NCBI GenBank assembly: GCA_021780495.1
Contig: JAJXYO010000064.1
Span: 23,867 to 87,866 of the forward strand
From: Deltaproteobacteria bacterium
GTDB lineage: Bacteria > Desulfobacterota > Desulfuromonadia > Geobacterales > Pseudopelobacteraceae
Reading direction: 5' to 3'
Length of the DNA: 64,000 bases
Both the position numbers and the translations under genes were made by a program. Below, in pieces: positions 40,366 through 48,090 of this stretch (positions within the stretch are counted from its first letter, which is position 1; each line of letters begins with the position of its first letter). The notes beneath the pieces are model-generated. The model made no database searches. It saw only the letters and a program-made list of their open reading frames with translations, and was not told where the DNA came from.

Positions 40366-41148
40366 TTACCGCCGGGCATACCCCAGTTCACTCAGCAGAT
40401 CCCAGTCCATCAACTCGCCGATCTGTTGCATCTGTTCCGCAGGAATCCGCTGCAAATATTCATTGTTGGCGTAAAACTCGGGGCGGAAGGTATCCGGAGT
40501 TTCGATGACCGGCAGGTGATCCCACTGGGTCGGTTCTACTACCGCTGTAATGGCTTCAAAACCGCCGGAGCGTTGCCAGTCGAACTGCGCGGCGATTTCC
40601 GTCATCACCCGTTCCGGATCGGCCAGCAGCTCTTCGTATCTGACGAGTCGTGCTCGCTGGGGATGCTCCCGCAGGAACGAGAGCCAGGCCCGGTAGTTCC
40701 GGTTGTAGCCCAGGCAGGCCTCCCGCATCAGCTCGATAGACCAATCGCGCAACGGCTCATCGCCACGGATCCAGCCATTGAACCTGGCGGCACTGACAAC
40801 CCAGGCGTACGGGTCTTTGATCGTCACCAGAAAGCCCAGCGCTCCGGTTGTATACGCCTTGGCAATCTGGGGCGCGCGCCGGGTCAGCTCCTCCTGTTGT
40901 GTCGGATCCTTGGGGTGGGACGCCCCGCCCCGCTGGCTATAAGTGGCGGTCGAGACAAAGTTGAACGCGGCATCCCCCCCGGCCTGCTGCGCCTCTGCCC
41001 AGAGCACGCCGAACGGTATGGGGGGCGCGTGCTTGCCGCCAAGGATGTAGCTCAGGACGTGGATGTCGGGGTAGTTACGCTGGATCAGCGCCCGCAGGTA
41101 ATTGGTGCCGGTGCGGATTTCGCCGTACTGTTTGACGGTGGTGATCAT
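40366..41148 (-). CDS. PAPS-dependent sulfotransferase-like protein 1
   Basis: This 260-residue protein starts with KQYGEIRTGTNYLRALI, a match to the 5'-phosphosulfate loop (GxxRTGTxYL) of sulfotransferases. A later segment LVTIKDPYAWVVSAARF could be the 3'-phosphate site (KDPxAWVxS). This form is distinct from the second sulfotransferase next door and resembles the P-loop sulfotransferases that modify carbohydrates. Its acceptor is unknown; within this cluster a peptide or sugar hydroxyl is likely. The ATG at 41148 fits the conserved N-terminus. It lies seven bases after the other sulfotransferase gene. Confidence 0.75.
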   Translation of the reverse strand: MITTVKQYGEIRTGTNYLRALIQRNYPDIHVLSYILGGKHAPPIPFGVLWAEAQQAGGDAAFNFVSTATYSQRGGASHPKDPTQQEELTRRAPQIAKAYTTGALGFLVTIKDPYAWVVSAARFNGWIRGDEPLRDWSIELMREACLGYNRNYRAWLSFLREHPQRARLVRYEELLADPERVMTEIAAQFDWQRSGGFEAITAVVEPTQWDHLPVIETPDTFRPEFYANNEYLQRIPAEQMQQIGELMDWDLLSELGYARR

Positions 41149-41155
41149 GGTGTTG

Positions 41156-42016
41156 TCACGCCACAATCTCCCCATGCTCATCCAGATATCCAAAGCGCTG
41201 CATTACCGTGCGGTGGTCTTGCACAATCCGCTGCACCTGCTCGTCGGTCAGCTCCTCGCGCCACGAACCGCTCTCGCCCTTACGGAAAAACCGTGTTGAA
41301 ACAGCACTCTTTTCCTGAAAACCCTCGGACTCTTCCTGCTGCTGAACTACCTCGAATTTGCTGAAAGCCAGTGCTTTTTTGATCTGCTCTTCGCCGTGGG
41401 GGAGTCCGGCAAAGCAAACCGCGCGAGTGAACGTCTCCAGCGGCTGAGTCTTCATATCTTCGTAGCGGAGCAGGCATACCGGAAACGGCGCGGCATCGGC
41501 CCAGGTCAGCACATGATCGCTCCAGGTGAGGAGCTTTTGGCGCAACTGTTTGTGCAGCCGCTTGGGTTTGCCACAGAAGGCAAAGGCGACATCGGCCATG
41601 TTTGCAATGGTGGTGTCGTAATCGGTGCCGTTGTGATGGGCGAACGATACCGCCACGTCCAGCGGGTTGCGGATAAAGTAAAGTGCGCCGCCGGTGGCTG
41701 CCGCCGGGATCAGCGGCAGGCCGTCGTCAACATGGGTATAGGCGTCGTGGATTTTCATGAAAAGTGGCTCTTCGGTGTCTTCGGCCAGATAGCAGTACAG
41801 CTCCGGGCGGAGCCGGTCGATCTCGTCGGCGCTAAGGTCTGACGCCTCAAAGCCGACGTGCTGATCGAAAAGACTTCTGGCGCTGGCAATGGGAGACTTT
41901 TCCAACTCGTTAATGTTGGCCGGTGTGTCGCTATCGCGCAGCAGGTTGGTCAGGAAGATGCGGAACCAGGTGTTGCCCGACTTTGGGTATGAGGCGAGCC
42001 AGATAATGCCGCTCAA
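41156..42016 (-). CDS. PAPS-dependent sulfotransferase 2 (Sulfotransfer_1 type)
   Basis: This 286-residue cytosolic sulfotransferase starts IIWLASYPKSGNTWFRIFL, the classic YPKSGNTW PAPS-binding loop. It has the 3'-phosphate motif YFIRNPLDVAVSFAHHNG and a C-terminal ESGSWREELTDEQVQRI, the RKGxxGxW-like region (here FRKGESGSW). It uses PAPS to sulfate a hydroxyl. The start overlaps the kinase stop in ATGA. Two unlike sulfotransferases in one RiPP operon are unusual. Confidence 0.88.
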   Translation of the reverse strand: MSGIIWLASYPKSGNTWFRIFLTNLLRDSDTPANINELEKSPIASARSLFDQHVGFEASDLSADEIDRLRPELYCYLAEDTEEPLFMKIHDAYTHVDDGLPLIPAAATGGALYFIRNPLDVAVSFAHHNGTDYDTTIANMADVAFAFCGKPKRLHKQLRQKLLTWSDHVLTWADAAPFPVCLLRYEDMKTQPLETFTRAVCFAGLPHGEEQIKKALAFSKFEVVQQQEESEGFQEKSAVSTRFFRKGESGSWREELTDEQVQRIVQDHRTVMQRFGYLDEHGEIVA

Positions 42017-42915
42017 AGCGCAAACCTCGTTGCCACCAGGTCCATCAGCTCATCCAATTGAAAGCCTTTGTCCGGACGGACGACTTTGCAGACCTCGGCC
42101 TTGGCTGCCACTGCGGCGCATTGCTTGAAATGGTCTTTCTTCCCACCCAGCCCATGCAAAAAACGCATCCGGTAGGTGTTTTCAATGAGCGGATCGATCT
42201 TTTCGTTTCCTGGCAGCGGAGTAATGGTCAGGACGTCTTTGTTGGTCGATTCCAGGATAAACACCGCTTGTAACGGAACCGGCGTATGCAGGGAGGAATC
42301 CACCGGCAGGAAGTATTTTTCCAGGTTCACTCCCCATCGGACGCTTTTGAGCTGGTTCATGCAGGTATCAAGCTTTTTCAGGGTGTCTGCCCACAACTTC
42401 AGTCTCGGAAAACCGGGGATCACCGCCGGGCGCCCATTGCAGATGGTTATGGCGCAGAGGTCGTCGGCCAGAAAAGGGTAACCGCGCTGGTGAAGTCCGG
42501 CTGCCAATGTCGATTTGCCGATGCCGGATGGCCCGCAGAAGGCGACGCTCTGGCCGTTCACCGCAATGGCGCTGCCGTGCAAAACCAGGATGTTGCGCTG
42601 GTGCAACAACGCCCCAAAAGCCGAGCCCATCAGGAAAATGAGGATGTCGTCCTCGCTCGCCCCGCTCTCCGGCATGATGGTGATGTGGCTACCGTCCTGC
42701 ACGTAAAAACGGGCCACGTTGTCCACCTGCAGCAGGAATTCGCCATGCGCGGCCTGATAGCGAACTCCCTTGATGCGAGGATCGGCAAGGGTCTTGGGCG
42801 TGGTTCCGTAATCAATAACCACATCGGCGGCATGCGGCTGTGGATCCGGCACGGCAAGGGATGGCAAGGGCAAGGAGGAGGAAATGTTGAGGCCGAAAAT
42901 ACGATACATATTCAT
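42013..42915 (-). CDS. HPr kinase-like protein, lasso C-terminal Ser kinase candidate
   Basis: This 300-residue protein has an N-terminal beta-rich region and an HprK-type C-terminal kinase domain. Walker A is CGPSGIGKSTL (128-136) and the acidic pair is in FLADDLCAI (151-152). The rest matches the lasso-associated HprK family (RLKLWADTLKKL, VFILES). In paeninodin and related clusters such kinases phosphorylate the C-terminal Ser of the precursor, and the candidate precursor here ends in Ser. The ATG at 42915 overlaps the methyltransferase stop (ATGA); an ATG at 42909 is the alternative. Confidence 0.85.
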   Translation of the reverse strand: MNMYRIFGLNISSSLPLPSLAVPDPQPHAADVVIDYGTTPKTLADPRIKGVRYQAAHGEFLLQVDNVARFYVQDGSHITIMPESGASEDDILIFLMGSAFGALLHQRNILVLHGSAIAVNGQSVAFCGPSGIGKSTLAAGLHQRGYPFLADDLCAITICNGRPAVIPGFPRLKLWADTLKKLDTCMNQLKSVRWGVNLEKYFLPVDSSLHTPVPLQAVFILESTNKDVLTITPLPGNEKIDPLIENTYRMRFLHGLGGKKDHFKQCAAVAAKAEVCKVVRPDKGFQLDELMDLVATRFAL

Positions 42916-43514
42916 GGGTGGTTGATTCTCAAGACAAAGAAGGATGCTTTCAGCGGTTCTGACTCCAATGGATAGGTGCTTTCCCACGTCTCGACAAGCG
43001 TAAGCCGCTCTAATAGTTGATCGACACGGCCTTTCTTTTTCCGATCCACCTTCAACAGTAGAAAAGAGTCCGGTCGCATCAGTCTGGCTACGCTGGTGAC
43101 GTAGGCGGGTAGTGTTTCTTCCGGCAGCAATGTGTAACATCCTCTATCCGCTATGACATCGAAAGTTTCGGTCAAGGCGGTTCGAGTGATGTCATCTTCC
43201 AGAAACCGGATTGCCACCCCAGTTGCGATTGCGTTTTCGATGGCGTCCACAACGCCGATGCGCGCAATGTCGGTCGCGGTGACGTCAAATCCAAGGGTGG
43301 CGAACTGGATGGCCTGGTTTCCTGATCCGGTTCCGATGTCGAGTAGGGCGCCGGTCTCGATTCCCCTGTCCATGAGTGCTTTGGCGAAATCAGGATCGAG
43401 GTGGTCAATATCGGTCAGAAAGGCATTTTCGGTCTGCCGCCCCCGCGTGCGTTTCCAATGTCGGGCTTCCCAGTTCAGTTTCCGAAGCGTTTGTTGTAGT
43501 TTGTCGTTGTCCAA
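42912..43514 (-). CDS. Class I SAM methyltransferase of the lasso-type operon
   Basis: This 200-residue protein has SAM motif I (ALLDIGTGSGNQAIQFA), an acidic motif II (VTATDIA), a motif near VIADRGCYTLLP, and a late VDRKKKGR segment. It probably methylates a carboxyl, amine or hydroxyl. It begins with TTG at 43514, thirteen bases after the precursor stop; no ATG gives a full domain. The weak start may keep its level below that of the precursor. It is the first enzyme of the operon that continues to the nucleotidyltransferase. Confidence 0.78.
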   Translation of the reverse strand: MDNDKLQQTLRKLNWEARHWKRTRGRQTENAFLTDIDHLDPDFAKALMDRGIETGALLDIGTGSGNQAIQFATLGFDVTATDIARIGVVDAIENAIATGVAIRFLEDDITRTALTETFDVIADRGCYTLLPEETLPAYVTSVARLMRPDSFLLLKVDRKKKGRVDQLLERLTLVETWESTYPLESEPLKASFFVLRINHP

Positions 43515-43527
43515 GTGGGGCAGAATG

Positions 43528-43680
43528 TTATGATGCAGGACCGTTGATATGTAAGCCTGTCTCTGAAGTGTTATAATGTTTCCCGGCAGTCGTTGACGCC
43601 TCTATCCGTCGCAGCCTGGGTGCATTCCAGATTCGAAGTTGTTCCTGCTTGTTTTCGTTTTCGCTAGTGAAATCATTCAT
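43528..43680 (-). CDS. Candidate lasso peptide precursor
   Basis: This 50-residue ORF starts at ATG 43680 with GAGG seven bases upstream and ends at TAA 43528-43530. The leader (1-32) has W18, P21 and L23 in WNAPRL, matching the YxxPxL element bound by lasso B1 proteins, and Thr31 at position -2. The proposed core, residues 33-50, is GKHYNTSETGLHINGPAS: Gly1 and Glu8 are spaced for an 8-residue macrolactam ring, leaving a 10-residue tail ending in Ser. It lies directly before the methyltransferase and kinase genes. The motif match is strong but has not been tested. Confidence 0.82.
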   Translation of the reverse strand: MNDFTSENENKQEQLRIWNAPRLRRIEASTTAGKHYNTSETGLHINGPAS

Positions 43681-43755
43681 GTAATTACCTCATGTAATGT
43701 CAAAAGAAGTTTCAGGAAAGATGGATGCTGTTTCTAACTTGCTGCTGTTAAACAG

Positions 43756-43784
43756 AAAACCGGGAGCGCAGGGTGCGCTCCCGG
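43756..43784 (-). terminator. Intrinsic terminator after the tail-collar gene
   Basis: On the minus strand the stem CCGGGAGCGC (43775-43784 side) and GCGCTCCCGG (43760-43769 side), with a 5-base loop, is followed by TTTT. It ends the tail-collar transcript before the precursor gene, so the precursor must have its own promoter in 43681-43755. Confidence 0.9.
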
Positions 43785-43793
43785 TGACGCATT

Positions 43794-44414
43794 TCAGGTA
43801 CGTGACGGAAATATACCTGCCGTGCAGATACAGAAGTTTAGCGCCAGCGACGGCTGTGCCAGAGAGAAGGCGGCACCGTTGCCGACGGCACCGATGGCCA
43901 GGTTGGTAGCTCTGAAAGTGGGGGTGACCGTGACCTGAACCGCATCCGAGGCCATGGCAACGTTGTGAGTGGTGCCATAGCATGATGTGTCGGCGGCTCC
44001 AGTCAAGCCTTTTGCCCAGTAGTGGGCAGTTGGTTTGGCGGCGTTACTCGAAACGTCACTCGCATTCACCGTGGCGGTTGCCGTTGCCGTTACCGTCTGC
44101 CCCGCCTGTGCCTCCTGAAGCGTGTGGGTGTGATTGGGCAATTGGGTCGTGGTGAGCGTCTCGTTGTCCTGTCCGAATGCAGATCCAAAGGTCCGTGCGA
44201 CTCCGCCTTGCGCCGTGCCGAAGTGAACCGGTGTTCGCCCCTGCAGATTCGGCAGGCCGAACGTTTGAGTGCCGTTGCCGCCAAAGGTTGTGCCGAGCAG
44301 TGCAAAGAGTGCCGAGTTTTGTTGAATCTGCATGATTTGTCCGTTGCACGCGGCAAAATTCATTGGGGTGAAGTTAAACGCAAAAGTTGTGACCATGCCA
44401 AGATAACAATCCAT
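43794..44414 (-). CDS. Phage tail-collar-domain protein (MdpB-like)
   Basis: This 206-residue protein has a tail-collar-like N-terminus (FAFNFTPMNFAACNGQIMQIQQNSALFALLGTTFGGNGTQTFGLPNLQGR) broken by conserved Gly turns, then QLPNHTHTL, and a Ser/Thr/Ala-rich tail. Such microcystin-dependent-protein-like genes occur outside prophages in many bacteria. No signal peptide is seen. It has AGGAG before the ATG and its own terminator, and is divergent from the DUF6916-like gene. Its role in the cluster is unknown. Confidence 0.82.
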   Translation of the reverse strand: MDCYLGMVTTFAFNFTPMNFAACNGQIMQIQQNSALFALLGTTFGGNGTQTFGLPNLQGRTPVHFGTAQGGVARTFGSAFGQDNETLTTTQLPNHTHTLQEAQAGQTVTATATATVNASDVSSNAAKPTAHYWAKGLTGAADTSCYGTTHNVAMASDAVQVTVTPTFRATNLAIGAVGNGAAFSLAQPSLALNFCICTAGIFPSRT

Positions 44415-44633
44415 AAATGCCTTCTCCTTTTTTGAAAAAGTGTTTTACATTTGTAATTGTGCTGTTAGCACATATGTTCATGCTTATCAATGAAATTTTG
44501 ACTCAATTTTCTAATTGGTACAGTTAAATGCGCTACCGGGAAAATTGATTGATTGATCTGCCACCTTTGCTCTAGTATTGCGGCACAATTTGTACTTTAT
44601 GTATTAGCGATAAGTTGCCGAGGAGATATGAAT
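44415..44633. other. Divergent promoter region
   Basis: This AT-rich stretch of 219 bases separates the tail-collar gene (minus) and the DUF6916-like gene (plus). It must hold both promoters. TTGATC...TATTGC with 17 spacing is seen near 44547, but its -10 is weak. No ORF was found on either strand. Confidence 0.5.
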
Positions 44634-44963
44634 ATGCCCAAATTCAGCAAAGCAGTGTTTGAACCATTGGTGAGCAGCGTCTTTACCGTGCAGATACGCG
44701 AGGGTCAGGTACTTCCGCTGCGCCTGGCCGGCATCACATCCCGGCAGATTTCTCCGCTCTTTGAAAGTTTTACCCTGAATTTCGATCCACCACAAGGAGT
44801 GCCGGCATTGCCGGATGATTCATACCTGATGACGGCGGAAGGGTTCGGACCGGAATTGATCCATATGTCCGCCACCCACGCCGGGACACCGGATCCGAAC
44901 GTGTATTACTATGAAAGCGTGTTTAATGTGCTGGTGGTGCAGGAAGACGCTGATAAGGCATAG
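44634..44963 (+). CDS. DUF6916-like small protein
   Basis: This 109-residue soluble protein has FEPLVSSVFTVQ at the start, LPLRLAGITSRQISPLFESFTLNFDPP in the middle and YYYESVFNVLVVQED at the end. The pattern FTLxFxxP...YxxxFN matches DUF6916 proteins, which are often next to tail-collar genes (from memory). It is the only plus-strand gene in the 34.9-49.7 kb cluster. An ATG at 44628 lies only two bases after AGGAG; 44634 has the usual spacing. Confidence 0.75.
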   Translation: MPKFSKAVFEPLVSSVFTVQIREGQVLPLRLAGITSRQISPLFESFTLNFDPPQGVPALPDDSYLMTAEGFGPELIHMSATHAGTPDPNVYYYESVFNVLVVQEDADKA

Positions 44964-44973
44964 TCAAAAACGC

Positions 44974-45093
44974 TATCCACAGATTACACGGATTTTCACA
45001 GATTAAAGCAAGACAAGCCTTTTGAATTGTTAAAGAAGAATCAAGATGAGGAATTGAATCGGTTTTGAAAAAATCCGTGTAATCTGTGGACAA
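44974..45093. repeat. Cluster palindromic repeat, copy B
   Basis: The left arm TATCCACAGATTACACGG starts at 44974 and the right arm AATCCGTGTAATCTGTGGAC ends at 45093. A core with GACAAGCCTTTTGAATTGT lies between. It starts eleven bases after the DUF6916-like stop codon. Confidence 0.9.
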
Positions 45094-45110
45094 GGTTTTT
45101 TGGTTTCTGT

Positions 45111-45193
45111 TTATCCACAGATTTCACAGATTTCCACAGATTAAAATAAGACGAGTCTTTCGGGTTGTAAAAAATCCGTGTAATCTGTGGACA
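45111..45193. repeat. Cluster palindromic repeat, copy C
   Basis: The left arm TTATCCACAGATTTCACAG starts at 45111 and the right arm ATCCGTGTAATCTGTGGACA ends at 45193. The core GACGAGTCTTTCGGGTTGT resembles that of copies D and E. It is in tandem with copy B, 17 bases apart. Confidence 0.9.
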
Positions 45194-45203
45194 AAGCTTT
45201 TGA

Positions 45204-46010
45204 TTAAGCTCTCTCCTCCATCGGCAATCCCCTCACCTGCCGGTTCGTGACCGCCGCCGTTATCCTCTCCGGATATTCGTCTCCCCAGGGGAGGATGAGC
45301 GGGAGACTGAGTTCCTTGCTGGCGCAGTGCCGCAATCCTTCAACCCTAAGTGGCGCAGCCGGGCCGAACAGGCGTTGATGCGCGGTGAACAGCCGCAGCT
45401 CCTGCCCCCAGAAGTACACCTCCGTAGCCAAAATGTTTTGCTGCATGCGCTGCGTATCAGTCAAGGCGTTGGTGTCGGCGATGGGGCGCCAGATATCGGC
45501 ATAGAGAAAATCCACCGGCTCATCCGGCTGCCATTCCATGGCATTGGACCGGACGATGACGATCTTGGCGGCAATCTCCGGCGGCAGTTGTCCGATCACG
45601 CCGCTGGCGCCGATCAACTCGATCACCTCTTGATCCAGTTCCACCACCGTGACCTTTCGCACTGCCGGATTCAGCGCCGCGTTCAGGGCGACCCATCCCA
45701 TGCCAAGCCCCATGATGACCGTGTGCCCTTGGGCGCACAGGCAGCCCGGTTCCTGACTCTCTATTTCATGCGGCGTAAGCGACATCCAGGTTTCCCACTG
45801 TTCCGGATTGACCGGAGTGCGCCGCATCAAGAGCGGCATACCGGAGATCAGCCACTGGCGGGTGTAGTAGCCATGGTCAAAGCCGGTAGCCATCTGAGCC
45901 AGCCGCCATGAACCCTGGTCGCCGGATGGGTAGACCGGGAGGAAGTAGGGGGTGCTGAATAACGGTACGCCCAACATCTGGGCTAACTGTTCAGGTTGAA
46001 TTACGTTCAT
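45204..46010 (-). CDS. Spermidine-synthase-like SAM-fold protein
   Basis: This 268-residue protein has a Rossmann SAM-type motif (HTVIMGLGMGWVALNAALNP), the acidic VTVVELDQEVIELI and DFLYADIWRP, as in spermidine synthases and related methyltransferases. The N-terminal region YFLPVYPSGDQGSWRLAQMATGFDHGYYTRQW is less common. A polyamine role is possible, but the setting suggests a tailoring or accessory role. The ATG at 46010 follows AAAGGAAACTG. It is on the same strand as the cyclase gene, with copy D of the repeat between. Confidence 0.7.
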   Translation of the reverse strand: MNVIQPEQLAQMLGVPLFSTPYFLPVYPSGDQGSWRLAQMATGFDHGYYTRQWLISGMPLLMRRTPVNPEQWETWMSLTPHEIESQEPGCLCAQGHTVIMGLGMGWVALNAALNPAVRKVTVVELDQEVIELIGASGVIGQLPPEIAAKIVIVRSNAMEWQPDEPVDFLYADIWRPIADTNALTDTQRMQQNILATEVYFWGQELRLFTAHQRLFGPAAPLRVEGLRHCASKELSLPLILPWGDEYPERITAAVTNRQVRGLPMEERA

Positions 46011-46051
46011 CAGTTTCCTTTCCGGAGAAATGATATTAAGGTCAAAAACAC

Positions 46052-46145
46052 TATCCACAGATTTCACCGATTTTCACGGATTAAAACCAAGACAAGTCTT
46101 TTTGTTTTATTAAAAATCCGTCTAATCCGTGTAATCTGTGGATAC
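46052..46145. repeat. Cluster palindromic repeat, copy D (overlaps cyclase 3' end)
   Basis: The left arm TATCCACAGATTTCACCGA starts at 46052 and the right arm AATCCGTGTAATCTGTGGATA ends near 46145. The cyclase stop codon (46122-46124) and the codons for its last residues STDYTD lie in the right arm. Confidence 0.9.
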
Positions 46146-48026
46146 GGTTTTTAACCATGTATCAAGCTGCTTCACCGCCCGGATATTGCGGGTGTGCTGG
46201 AATCTTTTGTTGTCGCCAGGCGGTGCGGTCAGGGAAGCCGTCAGCTGTTCGGCCTGTCGGCGCAGCTTGTCCGTATCCAGATGCTTCGTCAGTGCCGGGT
46301 GCAGCTTAGAAGGGTCGAGTTGCAGCAGTTGATCCGTGTCTCCCTGAGCTGGCCCCATGAATGCCCCCATATCCTTCCCCGGCTTCCAGGTCACCAGATC
46401 CGGCACCACGCCGTCGATGGCGCGGCGGTGCAGATAGCGCCCCATGCCGCGATAAAAGTTTTCCTCGGACGGGATAGCGAGAAAGAGCCGCACCAATCGT
46501 ATATCCAGCAACGGCCAGCGGTAGTCTACCTTTCGCCCCGCTGCCATGAGGGTACAGTTCTCCATCCGGGTCGGCACAAACGGCAACCAGCGTTTTTCGA
46601 GGGTAAAACGCTTCAGGTCGGTGTACCCGGCGTCGAAGCGGGCTTCGTTGAAATAGCGCTCTTCCAGCCCGTAGCGATGTACCAACTCGGGGCGGATAAT
46701 GTGGTGGGGCCAGCGTTGTTGGAATGCCTGGAAAAAGTCTGGATTGTGGGAAGAGGCGGTAAAGTTGGCCGTTTTGCGCCGCCGCCATTCCAGTTTGATC
46801 AACCGCAACAGACGAAACAGGGGATTGCCTGCCAGGATGTCGAAAAGCTCCCCATAGCGCCGCTGCAAGAGCATCTCCATGGGAACCATGTAGCCATGGA
46901 TGGTGGTGCCGAATTCGTCGCCGCCAAAACCGGACAACATGGTGCGCACCTCCAGTTTTTCCGCCAGTTGGTAAAACGGTTCGTGGAACGGGCCGTTGCC
47001 ATGCTCCATGGGGTAGCCGAGCAGATCAAGAGAACGCTGCATGGTCGCAAGCTGGTTACCTTCTGCCCCGGCAAAAATATGGTTGTTGGCCAGGCGGCAT
47101 TCGCGGCTGACCGCCATGATGTACTGCGGCTCCAGCTCGGAAAAAGCAAAGCCAAAGGTGTGCAGATGCGACAATGGCTGCTTCATGAGCCTGGCCGCAA
47201 AGGCGGTAATGGTGGAGGAATCAATTCCGCCGCTCAGTTCGCAGCCGATGGCGTACTCGGAATCGAGGCGGCATGCGATGGCCTCTTCCAACTGTTCCCG
47301 GTAGGCGGCCACATAGTCGCGGGAGTCTTTCAGTTTCAGCGCCGGTTCGGCGGAAAGCTCGAAGTATTGTCGCAAGCGCAGCTGGTGAGGGGTAACGGTC
47401 AGACAGTGGGCTGGAGGGAGCTTCATGATGCCAAGGTACGGGGTCCGGTCGAAGCTCATGGAGAGCTGGAGCAGGTACTCCGCCACCCAGCGCTCGTCGA
47501 TCTCAAACGGCACGCCGTCAACCAGCCTGAGGGCGCTGACATTGGTGGCGCAGACAAATAGATCGTCGGAGGCGAAATAGTAGAACGGCCTCACCCCCAT
47601 GTGATCCCGTCCGCAAAAGACCGTATTGCGCTGCCGGTCGTGAATGACAAAAACAAAATCGCCGATCAGGTGGTCAACGCATGCCTCCTGCCACTTCAGG
47701 TAGCAGAGCAGGATCAGCTCCGTGTCGCACATTCCGGCTAAGTCCGCAGGCGCGATGTCCAGCTTTTTCGCCAGCTCGTCCCGGTTGTCCAGCCGCGCCC
47801 AGGACGCCGCCGCGCACCTGCTCTCGGCGTGATAGAGCGGCGCCGGCTCCAGCCGGGAACGGCTCGTGTTCCAGTGCAGACACTGCACCAGCAGGCTTGT
47901 GTCTTCATCGTCCAGGAAGCCGCTCTTGTCGGGAGGGGCGCAGGGCATGAGCCGGTTAATAACGGCGTCAGGATCGATGCCGCGTGGCGAGGAGGCGTTT
48001 TTGCGATTGAAATAGAAGAAAAACAT
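46122..48026 (-). CDS. Asparagine synthetase-like lasso cyclase (C protein)
   Basis: This 634-residue protein has an N-terminal Ntn-like domain with no Cys at position 2 (it begins MFFFYFNRKN), so glutaminase activity is unlikely. The C-terminal synthetase domain has the PPi loop CELSGGIDSST, LSGFGGDEFGTTIHGY, and KRWLPFVPTRMEN. Lasso C proteins adenylate the ring-closing Asp/Glu side chain with ATP to form the macrolactam. Glu8 of the candidate precursor would be the target. Its last residues STDYTD come from repeat copy D, so the native C-terminus may have been replaced. Confidence 0.9.
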   Translation of the reverse strand: MFFFYFNRKNASSPRGIDPDAVINRLMPCAPPDKSGFLDDEDTSLLVQCLHWNTSRSRLEPAPLYHAESRCAAASWARLDNRDELAKKLDIAPADLAGMCDTELILLCYLKWQEACVDHLIGDFVFVIHDRQRNTVFCGRDHMGVRPFYYFASDDLFVCATNVSALRLVDGVPFEIDERWVAEYLLQLSMSFDRTPYLGIMKLPPAHCLTVTPHQLRLRQYFELSAEPALKLKDSRDYVAAYREQLEEAIACRLDSEYAIGCELSGGIDSSTITAFAARLMKQPLSHLHTFGFAFSELEPQYIMAVSRECRLANNHIFAGAEGNQLATMQRSLDLLGYPMEHGNGPFHEPFYQLAEKLEVRTMLSGFGGDEFGTTIHGYMVPMEMLLQRRYGELFDILAGNPLFRLLRLIKLEWRRRKTANFTASSHNPDFFQAFQQRWPHHIIRPELVHRYGLEERYFNEARFDAGYTDLKRFTLEKRWLPFVPTRMENCTLMAAGRKVDYRWPLLDIRLVRLFLAIPSEENFYRGMGRYLHRRAIDGVVPDLVTWKPGKDMGAFMGPAQGDTDQLLQLDPSKLHPALTKHLDTDKLRRQAEQLTASLTAPPGDNKRFQHTRNIRAVKQLDTWLKTVSTDYTD

Positions 48027-48090
48027 GGCGGGTTAGAACTCCTGGTGGTAGCTATTCAGCAGAAAGACTTTGGCTTTTCAGATCTTCTTT

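Noticed and set aside
43697..43709. TTGACA just upstream of the precursor start as a promoter -35 box
   Set aside because: A -10 at normal spacing would fall on the start codon, leaving no leader for the clear Shine-Dalgarno. The real promoter is probably further upstream.
43794..44414. Tail-collar gene as a prophage marker
   Set aside because: No integrase, capsid, tail-fibre or lysis genes are near, and neighbours are RiPP genes.
44974..45193. Repeat pair B/C considered as a CRISPR array
   Set aside because: Units are two palindromic elements of unlike length with similar interiors, not short identical repeats with unique spacers, and no cas genes are near.
46194..47561. 455-residue plus-strand ORF
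   Set aside because: It is antisense to the lasso cyclase gene with its SGGIDS motif; no family pattern was seen.
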